From NCBI GenBank assembly GCA_001910725.1, contig MJGA01000045.1, positions 62,001 through 126,000 of the forward strand: DNA of 64,000 nucleotides. Direction: 5' to 3'. This stretch comes from Phanerodontia chrysosporium. Lineage: Eukaryota; Basidiomycota; Agaricomycetes; Polyporales; Phanerochaetaceae. This document shows, one piece after another, positions 19,595-29,955 of the stretch; positions within the stretch are counted from its first letter, which is position 1; each line of letters starts with the position of its first letter. The notes under the pieces were generated by a model. That model ran no database searches and was not told the origin of the DNA. It worked only from the letters and a program-made list of their open reading frames with translations. Both the position numbers and the translations under genes were made by a program.

Positions 19595-22500
19595 CCCCGA
19601 GCCTCTCGTTCGCCTGTTTGTCCACGTCGTGCTACAGGTCTCCAGCCGGCGCAGCGTGCGGGCGGGTATATGAGAGAGACAGGTTGCACCACGTCGAGCG
19701 GCCAGATGGCCCTCTGCCAACGCCTAGTCGTCGTGTGTCGTTGGTACACGGAAACGCTGCCCAGGGTATCGTTAACACTGGGGTCACGACGGTCGCCGCG
19801 GACGCGCCTGACAGTGCATGAAGAGCCTTGGCTGGGAGCAGTGTGACGATTTCTTGACCATGCAGGCGGGGCCGCAGCGAGGCGTGTTCGAGACGACGTC
19901 GAGGACTACTGCTCGCGAGCACCAGAGGGGTGGCCAGAGCGCAGGACATGCCTACCACCCTTCGCTTTAGAGGCTAGGAAGCGGTTGAGACACATGTACC
20001 TGTCCTCCCGCTACCCACGTCTCCCTCCTCCCCCTATATTCGTCGTTTCGCCTCTCGATTACAACCAGTTTTTCACTCTGCGCGACTTCACGTCTCTTGT
20101 CCAACGTTTCCCGGGGCCGGATACGGACACAGATGGTGGCACACCTCCGCTCGCGCTGGGCGCATTACACTAGAGCGGTGCACGTGTGCAGGTGTACGGA
20201 GCATGCGGACATGCCAAGGTCGTTGACGAAGACCGGATGAATTCCGAGAGATCGGCTGTGCCCGTGTGGCCATAGCTCCCGAACCGCGCGTAGGCCGAGG
20301 GACCATGGAAGGAGGGCCAATGTCGCACCATGTAGTGTCGAAGTGAGTGCGCCGTCGTCCTCGGGAGTGCACAGGTCGCTCACGGCCGACGCAGTCTTGG
20401 ACAGATGCGTCCGAGAGGCAGCAGTACTAACGCTGAGGGCTTCCAATGAGCAGGAACGAGAGCTTCAGCGCTTGATGCCTATAGACACAGCGGTACAATC
20501 AGTTCAGAGATGCGGATGATAAGTGTAGCGTACGCACCTTGGTCCTCGCACTTCCGATGCACCCGGAACACGTAGCCGAGGAGGTTGGACTGGAGAATGC
20601 TGTCCACGCCAGGATCACTGTGCGCCAGGCAGGTTATATCAACGTAAATTCGACACAAGGAGGCCAGCGACGGACCTGGCATCGTCGACGCATACCGCAG
20701 CTCCCCGTTCGTAGGCCCCTCCTGGTGCCCATCGCCTTCCACGCATGGCATGCACGAGTCCGCGTTGGTATGCTTGCACATGTAGTCCAGGACTGCAATG
20801 GCCGGCACCGGGGGTGCCGGTGAGGTTGCAAGAGTGGCAGGCGCGAGCACGGGAACGTGCACGGTACCACGAGGTAGCAGGTGAAGCGCAGGCTTGCATG
20901 TCTGGTTGGTTCCGGTGTGCAGGAATGCTGCCTGAGCAGCGCAGGGGTACCATCGGGAGACAGCGAGGTTGAGAGTCGAGGGCAGGGTGCAAAGCGAGGG
21001 ACCGCGGTGCAAGCGCGCGAACCGCGCTCTCGGCCACAAGTCGGGACGTTCGACCCGCTGGGCGGTGTCCCCATCGCACTTGCTCTTGTAATACATTTCT
21101 TCGGCCGCGTTGGCAGTGCTGTTCGCAAAGTGAACTCACGTCGTCCTGCGTTGCTCACACCCCCGGCATCGAATGCTTGCGATAAAGCTGCCCACGGACA
21201 TGACACGCTCGTCCTCGTCCTCGCCCCTCGCTCCATCGTACACCGTGAGTTTGCTGCACCAGTCTCGGTCACATCCAGTCGGTTCTACGTCTTCTATGAG
21301 CCAGCCATGCCGTCCGCCCACGAACGAAGACTGATGCTGCCGCCGACTCCGCTGCCTCTCATCGAGCCCAGCGTAAGCCGTCCACCGATGCGCCCTTGTA
21401 GAGGGGTTCTGACCACCGGGACTCTCGCTGCCGCATAGACGTGTTCCAGTGGGTCGTCTTTATCGCAGCAGGTAGTACAGACGGCAGTGAACGACCGCAT
21501 TCCGGTAGCGGGTGAAGAGAACGACGAGGCGTCGGGGCATTCTGGTGGCGAATCGGGGCGGAAAGCTGAGTGGATGCTGGAGCACACGAATTGGGAGGTG
21601 TAGATGTAGCGAACGTCGTCTGACATTGAAGATGTATGTATAGACATATCGCATAGCACGATGAACAGCCGGCGAGACGGGTGGGAATACCAGGGTGGCA
21701 CCTACGACACCCAGGGAACGATGTCGGTCTGCGTGAGGCATTGCGCCTTGGTTCTTGTCTGCTCGTCACGCCGCTGCACATGCCTTCGAGCCTGGCATAG
21801 CGTGCATCTATCTGGGATGGACGTGCTGCCCCGCAGGTAGCCCGTGGAGGGCAGTTCACGGCCGAGCGTCATGGACAGCCGTCGCGCGCTCTGTTCTGTG
21901 GCAAGCTTGATCAGGGGCTCCGCGAACGTCGTCGGGCTTGCGATGGGCGCGAAGGTGGTGGTGCCGGCAAAGGCTTTCGGTGAGTACAGCTTAAAAAATT
22001 GCGCACCTCTTCTTGGCATGCAATCCAGTCTCGAGCCCTCGCTCTCACATACCTCAGGCAGTGTTCAGTTCACCTGAATGTGGCCTTGTACAGATCCTTT
22101 TCAGCGCAGGAGAGCGACGTTAGGCGACGAACTCACCTGGCATCATCGCGAAACCTTTCGCCCTATGACCTCCAGTGTCCCCTAGGCCGGGCACGTCCCC
22201 CTTCTGCACGCTACCGGTGCGATCCTATAAAGGCCCGAGTGGTGCGCGAATCTCGGGGTGTACCAGTGACCAGACTACGGGCGAGCTTGCTTCTGTCTCT
22301 CCCGAAATCCAGCTGGTGTGGAGAGGGAGGAGTGGGGACGCCGTGGACTTCTCCTCTTCAAGTATCGCGCTCCCAAGAGGATACTCGAGGCTGCTGGTGT
22401 GACGACATCCAGAGGTGAGGTAAGAGGCGACCCGCGAGCGAAACACTTGCCGCCGCGATGCACGGGCACATGAGACCCTTCGATCAGTCGTCGGCCGTGA

Positions 22501-22955
22501 CTCCTTATGCTTGCTCGCTGCCTAACGTGGTAGGGTGACTTCTCGACGAAGGTACGAGTATGCTTGATGCTTGACTTGTTAAGATTATGGCACTTACCTC
22601 CGGATAGCACACACAGCCTTCCGAACTTGAAGACGGCTCGGACCAGACGACCCTGCAGCGCGGCACGGTTCCAAGACGGCTGAAGAGCTCTGCAGATCTC
22701 TGCACCCTGCACCCGCGTACGCTGTGCTGGGCGAGAGTTGACATCCATACCAGCCGTAGCCCATGTCGCGGACAGTTGACGAGGGCGCGCCTATATCTCT
22801 GGCGCCCATGCACGTTGCCAATCTGATGAGCGGGCTGTCTTCCATGCCTCGCACATGCGGCTGCCAGCTGTACCTCTTGACCACCGACCACCACCACTGA
22901 CCACCACCACACCGTCGCCGTTCAGCCACGTCATCCAGACAGGCTACAACCAGTG
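19595..22955. other. GC-rich host-like region, genes unresolved
   Basis: About 3.3 kb without transposon signatures. Short ORFs exist on both strands, none with a domain I recognise. Donor-like sequences occur on both strands: minus GTGAGTTCG near 22130, GTGCGTACGC near 20535, GTAAGTGCC near 22600; plus GTGAGTACAG near 21982. The region may hold one or more intron-rich or degenerate host genes. A short ACC/CAC-rich tract lies at 22896-22918, just before the HET-domain gene. Confidence 0.35.
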
Positions 22956-23191
22956 ATGTCTAGCAACAACAGGAATGTGCTGGAGGTTATGTTCTCAAAA
23001 GATAAGGAGTTGGGTATATACTATGACCTTCCAGAAGGAAAGGCCATAGTGCCATTGTCTGAGGCCATTACTTCATTGGTTTGTGAATTTACAGCCTGAC
23101 TCTGTATTCATTACTGAGAGATTAGCAGACTCAACCTAATGACTATCACAAGCTTGCAAGGATCAGGTGGAAGAATCAAGACTTTATCTGT
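22956..23191 (+). pseudogene. Probable 5' coding part of the HET-domain gene, out of frame
   Basis: ATG at 22956 opens a frame reading about 45 codons and ending CEFTA-stop. Coding-like sequence QPDSVFITERLADS follows from 23092 in the next frame. NDYHKLARIRWKNQDF then runs into the long ORF in the third frame. Two apparent 1-nt insertions, near 23091 and 23135, would explain this. Introns fit poorly because the sequence looks coding throughout. Sequencing error is the main alternative. Confidence 0.5.
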
Positions 23192-25987
23192 ATGCACACT
23201 CCATATGGCATTGCGTGGGATGAGAGCCTGTCACCCAAGCCAAGAGTCATTCCTTCAACCCCACAGTCTATGTCATCTGGGGATTATAACAGCGACTCAG
23301 CCTGGCCCAGTTTCAGAGCATGGTTTGTTGCACTACTCTCAACTTTGGTGGACGACAAGGACTTCTTTCAGTTCAGTGGAGATGGCAGATCTTACACTCT
23401 CACTCCTTCAACTCAATCACGTGTTCCTCTTCAAAGAATGCATATTGGCCCTGGTGCAATTCCTACAACACTTGCAGACCAACCATGTGGAGCTGTTGTT
23501 GAGGCACTACAGAACCTGAATGAAGTTATGGGCACAGCACACACTTTGAAGGCAACAAATGGGCTCACTGACTTTCTTCAGTTTATGATCAACAACTCAC
23601 ATAACTTTGGAGAGCTTTATGGGCGTGTCCGACCATGGTGGTACAAAGATGCATATCCCAACTCTGATGTGTACTTCAAAGAAATTATTCAGCGCATGCA
23701 GAGGCGTATGCTAACTGATGATTATGATCGTAGTGCCATTATTCAAGAAGACTCCTATATTCCCTCAAACTCTCATCCACCTCCACGGCGCATATGGGAT
23801 CTGTTCAGCAATCGGGTTTTGCCATACTATGCATTTCGAAAAACTAACACACTCAAGGATGATCAAGCTAAGATTGATGAGAGGCTTTGGACAGTCTCCC
23901 ATAGTTGGGTTGCTAAAAAAGAGCGTGAAAACTGCTGGACAAATATCAATGGAAAGCAGTGGCCAGTGCCATTTCCTCGAGCAACAACACTTGAGCATGT
24001 TCGCATTGAGCTCCTCAATATGGGTGCTGAATATGTTTGGCTTGATGTGCTATGTTTGCGACAAGAGGGCCTTAAGAAAGATGAAGAACAACGCCTCAAG
24101 GAGTGGAAGATTGATGTTCCCACTATTGGATTTGTTTATCAGGGAGAACCAAGAACAAGATACTCCATCGTGTACTTAAATGGTCTTGGTATACTATGCA
24201 CCATAGTTGAAGATGTCCTCATATCATCAAGGCATTGGTTCAAGCGTGTTTGGACAATACAAGAAGCTCTTTATAAACAATGGTTACCAGGTGGATTAAC
24301 AATTGACTCTATCTCTCAAGAAGCTGCAGATCATTTCACAAACATTTGGTCAAAGCTTGATGAAAGCGCAATGATACTTCATCATAATTATATTAGATTT
24401 CCACGCGATCTTCAGGCATGCCACTGCACCAATAGGGTAGACCGAGTTGCAGTGCTGAACTATTGGCTTCACAAACACTGCACGGCCTTTCCAGTTTACA
24501 ATATGAATATCACAGCAGATCAAGCTTGGAAAAAGCTTCACAATCATTTGTCCTCTGCCCTATTGACATCTATTTTTATTAAAATGATTCCTCTAAAGCC
24601 ATTTGCCACTCAGATATCCATCAATGTTATTTGTCATCAAAAATATTCAGTTGAAACCTTTCTTGATCAACCTAGCATGATTACTATGACAAGTCAGCCA
24701 AAGTGCAACTTGTTCTCTGAGCAAAAGATGGCAAAGCACAATTCAGATGAATACTACCATTTAGCCACTGTTATTGGACCATATTACATTACTAGAAGTA
24801 GTATGACATCACTATTATTAAGCTCAGCCTCTATTGAGCTACCTGGACTTCAACTCAGTAGCACTTTTTCTAATGTGCTCAAGCTTTCTAAGGACTGTAA
24901 AGTACAAGGAGTGATACTTCCCAATATACCATATATGCTTGCAAATATAAAATATAAAAATGCATATGGCTCGTATAGTGCTTGGATTGTGTTTGAAGCT
25001 TGTAAAAAAATTTATTCACTGAATGAATACCCTATTATGCATGCAATCAAATGGGGAGCCATTATATATAAGCTCAAGGACAATGAGCCAGATCCACTGG
25101 CTGTTCATAGTGGCCATAAGATCTATGTGATTTATATGAATGAAGATGAGGCAATAAAATGCAGTGTATATACAGTGCAATATATTCATGCATTTGAGGA
25201 AATGCAGGCTCGTAAGGGGGTGTACACGTTTGCAGACAATATTCAAGATAAAGACTTGGAATCAGACCCTTTGGACCAAAATTGGGGCAGAGCAAGCTCT
25301 AAATTAGTGGAAACTGTGGAAATCTCTCAACATAGTGCAGAGAAGCACTTAAAGCCATTAAGCATTGCCAGCTCATTTAACAGTAATATTGAGACCCAAG
25401 GTGCAAATGCATCTGCTCAGTATAAGCCATTATTTGAAGATGCAGCTCTTGAAGCTGTTAGCCAGACTGATCAAGATCTCTCTTTGCTACCTACTCTGGT
25501 TATTAACTGTAATCCAACTTCTGACCACACACAAGAGAACTTTGCCACCAGCCCTGGCAAGCATGCAAATACATTCCACAAACTTGAGCCAGTTACCAAT
25601 ACAGATTCTACATTGCAAGACACACCAGTCCAGACTAGTAAGTCTGAAAACGAGGGCAAAGGCAGAAGCAAGGCAGATAGCAAAACTAAGGCTGACTGTG
25701 GACAAGGTAGCATAGCTGAGTGCGAGGCTGACAATGACAATAAAGCCCAGCCCCTAGTCAGCACTGCACAGGCTGTTACTAATGAGCATGCAAAGACAGT
25801 CTTTGAGTTGCAGAACACAAGCCCAATCATTGCACATAGTGCTATTTTGCCATTGGCACCCATAGCAGAACACTTGGCCAATGCAGAACTGTCCAGGAAC
25901 TATACCCAGCATGTTGCATTTGCTTTGTTTCTTGCACTTGCCTTGATGGCTAGTGGTGTTGAATATACCTTGCGTGGTGTGCTATAG
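23192..25987 (+). CDS. HET-domain (heterokaryon-incompatibility-like) protein, C-terminal membrane anchor
   Basis: 931 codons open from an internal ATG; the true start is probably upstream (22956). Residues about 198-360 carry a HET-like core: RRIWDLFSNRVLPYYAF, SHSWVAKKER, YVWLDVLCLRQEG, DVPTIGFVYQ, HWFKRVWTIQEALY. HET domains act in fungal non-self recognition and cell death after fusion of unlike individuals; the partner here is unknown. Residues about 720-900 are low-complexity and polar (Ser/Asn/Lys/Glu-rich). Residues about 906-924 (HVAFALFLALALMASGV) form one hydrophobic segment. The gene is strikingly poor in CpG and richer in AT than neighbours, yet stays open. It could be functional with a revised start, or a recently broken copy. 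Confidence 0.8.
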   Translation: MHTPYGIAWDESLSPKPRVIPSTPQSMSSGDYNSDSAWPSFRAWFVALLSTLVDDKDFFQFSGDGRSYTLTPSTQSRVPLQRMHIGPGAIPTTLADQPCGAVVEALQNLNEVMGTAHTLKATNGLTDFLQFMINNSHNFGELYGRVRPWWYKDAYPNSDVYFKEIIQRMQRRMLTDDYDRSAIIQEDSYIPSNSHPPPRRIWDLFSNRVLPYYAFRKTNTLKDDQAKIDERLWTVSHSWVAKKERENCWTNINGKQWPVPFPRATTLEHVRIELLNMGAEYVWLDVLCLRQEGLKKDEEQRLKEWKIDVPTIGFVYQGEPRTRYSIVYLNGLGILCTIVEDVLISSRHWFKRVWTIQEALYKQWLPGGLTIDSISQEAADHFTNIWSKLDESAMILHHNYIRFPRDLQACHCTNRVDRVAVLNYWLHKHCTAFPVYNMNITADQAWKKLHNHLSSALLTSIFIKMIPLKPFATQISINVICHQKYSVETFLDQPSMITMTSQPKCNLFSEQKMAKHNSDEYYHLATVIGPYYITRSSMTSLLLSSASIELPGLQLSSTFSNVLKLSKDCKVQGVILPNIPYMLANIKYKNAYGSYSAWIVFEACKKIYSLNEYPIMHAIKWGAIIYKLKDNEPDPLAVHSGHKIYVIYMNEDEAIKCSVYTVQYIHAFEEMQARKGVYTFADNIQDKDLESDPLDQNWGRASSKLVETVEISQHSAEKHLKPLSIASSFNSNIETQGANASAQYKPLFEDAALEAVSQTDQDLSLLPTLVINCNPTSDHTQENFATSPGKHANTFHKLEPVTNTDSTLQDTPVQTSKSENEGKGRSKADSKTKADCGQGSIAECEADNDNKAQPLVSTAQAVTNEHAKTVFELQNTSPIIAHSAILPLAPIAEHLANAELSRNYTQHVAFALFLALALMASGVEYTLRGVL

Positions 25988-26242
25988 CTAGCATATCTCT
26001 GGTAGTGTCAGATTGTATTGCATTTTTATTTCTTGGTTCTGTATATTGTGTTCAGTGTATCATGGCAGCTTTGTAATATGTACAGTTCAGGTGCAGAGTC
26101 TGCAGGGTTTTGTTGTCCTTGTATTTCAAAGTGTGTCTCGTAGTATGTATCATCCAGCTTTAGTGTCTACAGGATGTTGCTGTACTTGTACTTCAAAGTG
26201 CAATTTGTATCTAGCAGTACCTTATGTATCTATGGTCGTGTC
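25988..26242. other. 3' flank of the HET-domain gene
   Basis: AT-rich, CpG-poor sequence after the stop with TTTTTATTT and TTTGTAATATGTA stretches that could serve 3'-end formation. TGTATTTCAAAGTG and TGTACTTCAAAGTG form a diverged short direct repeat at about 26118 and 26188. No gene seen. Confidence 0.4.
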
Positions 26243-26842
26243 TATCACAAAAATGTGCTACTCTAGTGTCTATACACCAAACCAACCAGCAACACTCACT
26301 GGCAAAGGTTTACTTGGACTACAAAGGATGTAGCCAAGCTTAAAGACGAGGTATAGTGACTAGAGAGGTGAGATGCAATGAGATTGAAGCTGGGGAGGCA
26401 CCCCCAGCCCTCAGGGTTTATATACATGTGCACCAGGTCCTCAGAGACCAGTGTTCAGGGTTCTCGCTATCTGATATCTACTACGCTATTGGCTAGTGCC
26501 CTATAGGCTTTTCTACATTCTCCTACATGTCCCTAAATGTTCCTTTGATGTTTCAGAACCTTCCATAACATTCCAGCACTGTCCATACCTGTTCAGAAAC
26601 CTCCAGGACTTTCTTGTTCATTCTGAAGTGTCTCAGCCCTTCCAGACCTTTGCCTGCTTCTAAACCTTTGACCATGTGACCCTGGAATACTGCACGTGTG
26701 TGCATTACATGACCATCATATTACATGACCAATATCGAGCTTAGAGCTGTCACTTCAGCAGTTCTACATGTCACAGTTCAGAGTAATTGCTTCTGTCACC
26801 TGCTGCCCCTATTTTTAAGGGTTGAGATGAAAAACAGTGACA
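26243..26842 (-). repeat. Solo LTR, family C, decayed
   Basis: 600 bp, the same length as the C LTR at 61789-62388 and alignable over its full length. Most differences replace CG with TG or CA. Flanks GTGTC and GTGAC differ at one site and may be a decayed target duplication. The TATA box (reverse TTTATATA) and the R segment remain. Confidence 0.85.
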
Positions 26843-26883
26843 GTGACAATAATTGTACTCAGCAGCAGTGCTCCATGAGTTAG

Positions 26884-27138
26884 TGTTAAAATTATATAGA
26901 CTTATTTGTAGTGTAGAGACCTGATTAATAGATGAGCTTACACAGGTATAAAACGAGTGAACAACGAAGATGACAGGGATGGCATTCTCAAAGCTTTATT
27001 TATATTCTAGCTATATACATGTCTAGAAAAGCTACAGAAAATGATGTAAAATACCTAGAATATTCACTTGCTGTCTGGTACAGCAAGCTCATGTAAAAGT
27101 GGTGTAGTAGAATGTGTCTATTGAGCAGGAGGTGCAGG
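26884..27138 (-). repeat. Fragment of a Copia-2 LTR, reverse orientation
   Basis: Starts TGTTAAAATTATATAGAC, the reverse complement of the end of the Copia-2 LTR (14116). It stays alignable to about 27138, where B1 begins. Near its right end all CpGs of the better copy are TG or CA here. The rest of this LTR is missing. The 41 nt before it (26843-26883) are unassigned. Confidence 0.75.
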
Positions 27139-27671
27139 TGTCACAGTTTTCTAATTCCCTATGGTTGTATTCTCGTTAGCACCCAGTAGGCACTAGAGGT
27201 TAGGGTTAGGGACTAGGGTTAGGACAGGCACGCGTCAGAACACAGTCAAGTGTTGGTCACGTGCTGAGAATGGACTCAGAGTCATGTGAGGATCTTATCT
27301 TTATCTTATCTATGATGTAGACGCTCCGATACAAGGGTATAGTAGGTAGCCAGACCCAGGGTCCGGGTAGTGTATTCTAGAATAGCGTAGAAGGTTCCAA
27401 ACACATCCGGTACTCGGCTTTAGACTTTGCCGAGCCCAGAGTGTCTTGGCAAGTATCGCACCATCATCACGCCATCGCGCATGTGATGGGCAGTATCAAG
27501 GGTCTCGGGTAGTACCAGGGGTCCTCCCCTTCATGTATATATACCGGGCTCTGCTGGGCTTAAGTCCCCAGCATCATCTACCTCGTCTTTCACCCACTTC
27601 ACTCGCACCACTTGCAGTCAAGTCCAACCCCACCTAAGCTACTAAGGTAAGTAGCGGGGTTTACTTTGACA
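27139..27671 (+). repeat. 5' LTR of B1
   Basis: 533 bp, TGTCACAGTTTTC..TTTACTTTGACA. TATATATA lies near 27535 and the R segment AGCATCATCTA near 27570. PBS TAGATGATGCT is at 27674-27684, 2 nt after the LTR. It has more differences from the B2 LTRs than those have from each other. Confidence 0.92.
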
Positions 27672-28549
27672 TTTAGATGATGCTATACCCCTTCGCGTCG
27701 ACATCGGCCGTAAGGGCTAGATCGTCATGTGCAGCGTGCTCGACGTCGTTGTTGGCGACGTCGGCACCTTTTACCACTTATAATCTTGCGTTCGCAGGTT
27801 TGCTTCTTCGATGCGCGGCTACCACCTGTGATAGGGGTAGTTCTTCATTCGTGGGGCTGGCGACTGAGGTCCACCTGTAAAAGGAGGCTGTACGTCGTTG
27901 GCTTTAGGGTTGCATGGGCATTACTCGTCGAATTATTGCGAGTGATGTTTGTGTTGGCAGGTTCGAAGCGCACATTAACCTGTAATAGGCAATGTTGTGC
28001 TCGGCCTGTCCGAAGACCTAAACGACTTGGGATCTGGGGGATACGTTGGGCCACCTGACAAGGGGCTTGATATATTGAGACCCATCGTTGGACGCGCGGC
28101 ACCAGGAGTGCGACCACGTGGGCGGGCTGTGCAATACAGCATGGGAATCTTCTTGCCGAGCCACAGGCGTAAGTGGCCATGTGACGCGTGGGGTGTTGAG
28201 TCCACCGTACGGAACTAAGGCTTGTCCTCCACCGTGCGCAGGTGACTGCATCCCCGAGACTGGATGACAAGCGGTAAGATACTAGCATCTAGGAAGTCCA
28301 TGGAGATCGTAGCCGTAAGGCACGACAAACCATTTTCAGCGGGTGTGGAAACCTGACTGAGATCTGAAACTTCCCCATCGCGCATGTGCAGAGAGATAAT
28401 GGCATGCCGTAACGACTGTACTCACAAATGCGCGCGCACCAAGATTCAAACCGCAGCAAGAGAGGGCTGGTAACCCTCATTTTCTGAGCACTTTTCCTTC
28501 CATAAGCCGTACCTGTAAAAGGACGCTGGGTGATTATGTTATCACACAG
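27672..28549 (+). other. B1 leader between LTR and ORF1
   Basis: 878 nt without a long ORF, near-identical to the B2 leader. It contains the PBS and several copies of a CCACCTGTAAAAGG-like motif. It would be removed by an intron running from GTAAGT in the LTR end to the CACACAG before the ORF1 ATG. Confidence 0.6.
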
Positions 28550-29106
28550 ATGAAGTTCTACAACAAGACCATCATTGCCCGCAACGCCGCCGCCCCCTAC
28601 CCCTCCCTTGCCGAGCGTATCTCGCTTCGCAAGGAGACCCAGGAAAAGGTCTACGAGGAGGTCAAGGAGAAGCTGGCCGAGATTGAGTGCCCCAAACAGT
28701 GCGAGAAGTATCTCCTCCAGCGCGAGCGTAACCGTTGCACCGTCACCCATCCGGTCCTGAAGGCCAAGCAGGATCGCATCAACGAGAAGTTCGAGGAATG
28801 CCTCTGGGCACTCGAACAGGCCTCCAGGCTCATCATGAAGATGAAGGCACGCAAGCGTCTCGAGGACCGGATTTCGAATCCGGCTCCCTCACTCCTGAGT
28901 CGCCTGGGCCCCCCTCAGCACCTGTCTCAAGAGGAGGTCGAGGAGACATACAGGAATGACGGCGATATGCAAGGCGAGGTCCCGAAAGAAGCAGGTCGTA
29001 TGCAGAACTCGCACATCATTGATCGAACTAAGGAGATGATGAACTTGTTCAACACGGTAAACCTTCATTTGGTACCGCTCAGCGACCACCTCGTCGACAT
29101 CGACAA
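28550..29106 (+). pseudogene. B1 ORF1 (pre-gag protein), truncated
   Basis: Begins ATGAAGTTCTAC right after CACACAG and follows B2 ORF1 until HLVDID, where the A2 LTR begins. The open frame then runs uselessly into the LTR. The C-terminal block conserved between families is lost. Several substitutions relative to B2 change Arg to Cys or His (for example ERPKQRE to ECPKQCE), as expected from C-to-T change. Confidence 0.85.
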
Positions 29107-29576
29107 TGTCACGGATGTGACGGTGTTGCCCTATTTTTCGCCGATTTTTGCCTATTTTCCTCGATTAATCCAACGGGCGAGCAGCCCTCGCGCCGTCTGG
29201 AGTCCTAGCCGCCCACACTCAGCACCTGACCACTTAGCGCCAGCGCCCTGATGGTGCATCACCCCTAGACGCCAGCGCATTCCGCTGCGCGCTCAGACAC
29301 TGCCCAGATCACCGGTCTGCTCTGCAACCGGTTCCCTGGATCGCCGAGGAGGCACTGTCATCCCTGATGACTCCCCTCGCCGAGACACACCGAGCTGATC
29401 AGCCTGATGACACAGCCTCGGCCGGACGCAGCCTCGAGACACTGCCAGCTGACACAGCCTCGTGACATAGCCCCCGCACAGCCTCGCCGCACAGTCCGCG
29501 TCGCAGCCTCGCTGGCTATGCTGAGCGCTGCCAATCAGCTTATGTAATCGTATAGCCTGCCCTAAAGGACCTGTAG

Positions 29577-29620
29577 TATATAAGGGTAGCTCCCCTCGCT
29601 CCTGTCTGTCATCTCGACCT
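29577..29620 (+). promoter_or_regulatory. LTR promoter of family A: TATA box and presumed RNA start
   Basis: TATATAAG at 29577-29584, then ATCTCGACCT at 29611-29620, 34 nt from the start of the TATA box. The latter is complementary to the PBS, which in Tf1-type elements marks the RNA 5' end. The arrangement recurs in every A LTR in the window that retains this region. Confidence 0.65.
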
Positions 29621-29621
29621 C

Positions 29622-29698
29622 TTGGTCAATACGGACAGGTAAGCCCGTGGATTGTATTGTAGTTATAGTGCTAATACTATCTTGGTCAATACGGACAG
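29622..29698 (+). other. 17-nt direct repeat bounding an intron-like segment in the A LTR
   Basis: TTGGTCAATACGGACAG occurs at 29622-29638 and 29682-29698. GTAAGC follows the first copy and the second ends in AG, so 29639-29698 could be a 60-nt intron with branch site CTAAT near 29671. The arrangement is kept in the A LTRs that I compared. Confidence 0.45.
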
Positions 29699-29803
29699 CT
29701 GTAGAAGTTGTGCGTCGCTGCGTGACTCGCTCCGCCGCGCCTCGTCGTCGTCCTCCCCATCTGCCCTCCCTCGTGCGGCGTTGAGCCCTTGCTCCGCAAC
29801 ATT

Positions 29804-29813
29804 AGGTCGAGAT
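29804..29813 (+). other. Self-priming PBS of A2
   Basis: AGGTCGAGAT, 2 nt after the LTR, is the exact reverse complement of ATCTCGACCT at 29611-29620. No tRNA-type TGG start is present at the LTR edge. Confidence 0.75.
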
Positions 29814-29895
29814 CTTTTGGGTGCCCTAGGCAATTTTCCCCTACCGCTCCCCCATACCACCGTTTAAAAAAGTTTATTCCCTCCGGTTAAAGCGA

Positions 29896-29955
29896 GTACG
29901 TCGTAGTCGAGCAGTCTGCTCACTCCGTGCACGTTGCTAAGGCTTGCATTTGCAG
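29896..29955 (+). other. Predicted 60-nt intron splitting the ORF1 start codon
   Basis: Exon end AAGCGA, donor GTACGT, branch-like GCTAAG, acceptor ATTTGCAG, then TGCCGAAAG. Splicing joins A to TG and makes ATG in the ORF1 frame with a purine at -3. A1 has the same arrangement. Confidence 0.6.

Larger units (their letters stand above)
27139..29106 (+). mobile_element. Ty3/gypsy family B, copy B1 (left end only)
   Basis: 5' LTR, leader and the first about 186 codons of ORF1. It is cut at 29106 by the 5' LTR of A2 and its remainder is not beyond A2. The left flank is GCAGG (27134-27138). Leader and ORF1 are closely similar to B2 at 49938-51370. Confidence 0.9.
29107..29801 (+). repeat. 5' LTR of A2
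   Basis: 695 bp, TGTCACGGATGTGACGG..CTCCGCAACA. It carries promoter and R signals and an internal 17-nt direct repeat (separate entries). It differs visibly from the 3' LTR, including the R region (ATCTCGACCT here, ATCTTGACCT there). Confidence 0.93.

Noticed and set aside
22896..22918. ACC/CAC-rich tract as a microsatellite or regulatory array upstream of the HET-domain gene
   Set aside because: Too short and irregular to support a specific claim.
27200..27230. Telomere or internal telomeric array
   Set aside because: Only two or three imperfect TTAGGG units per LTR, and they travel with the LTR.
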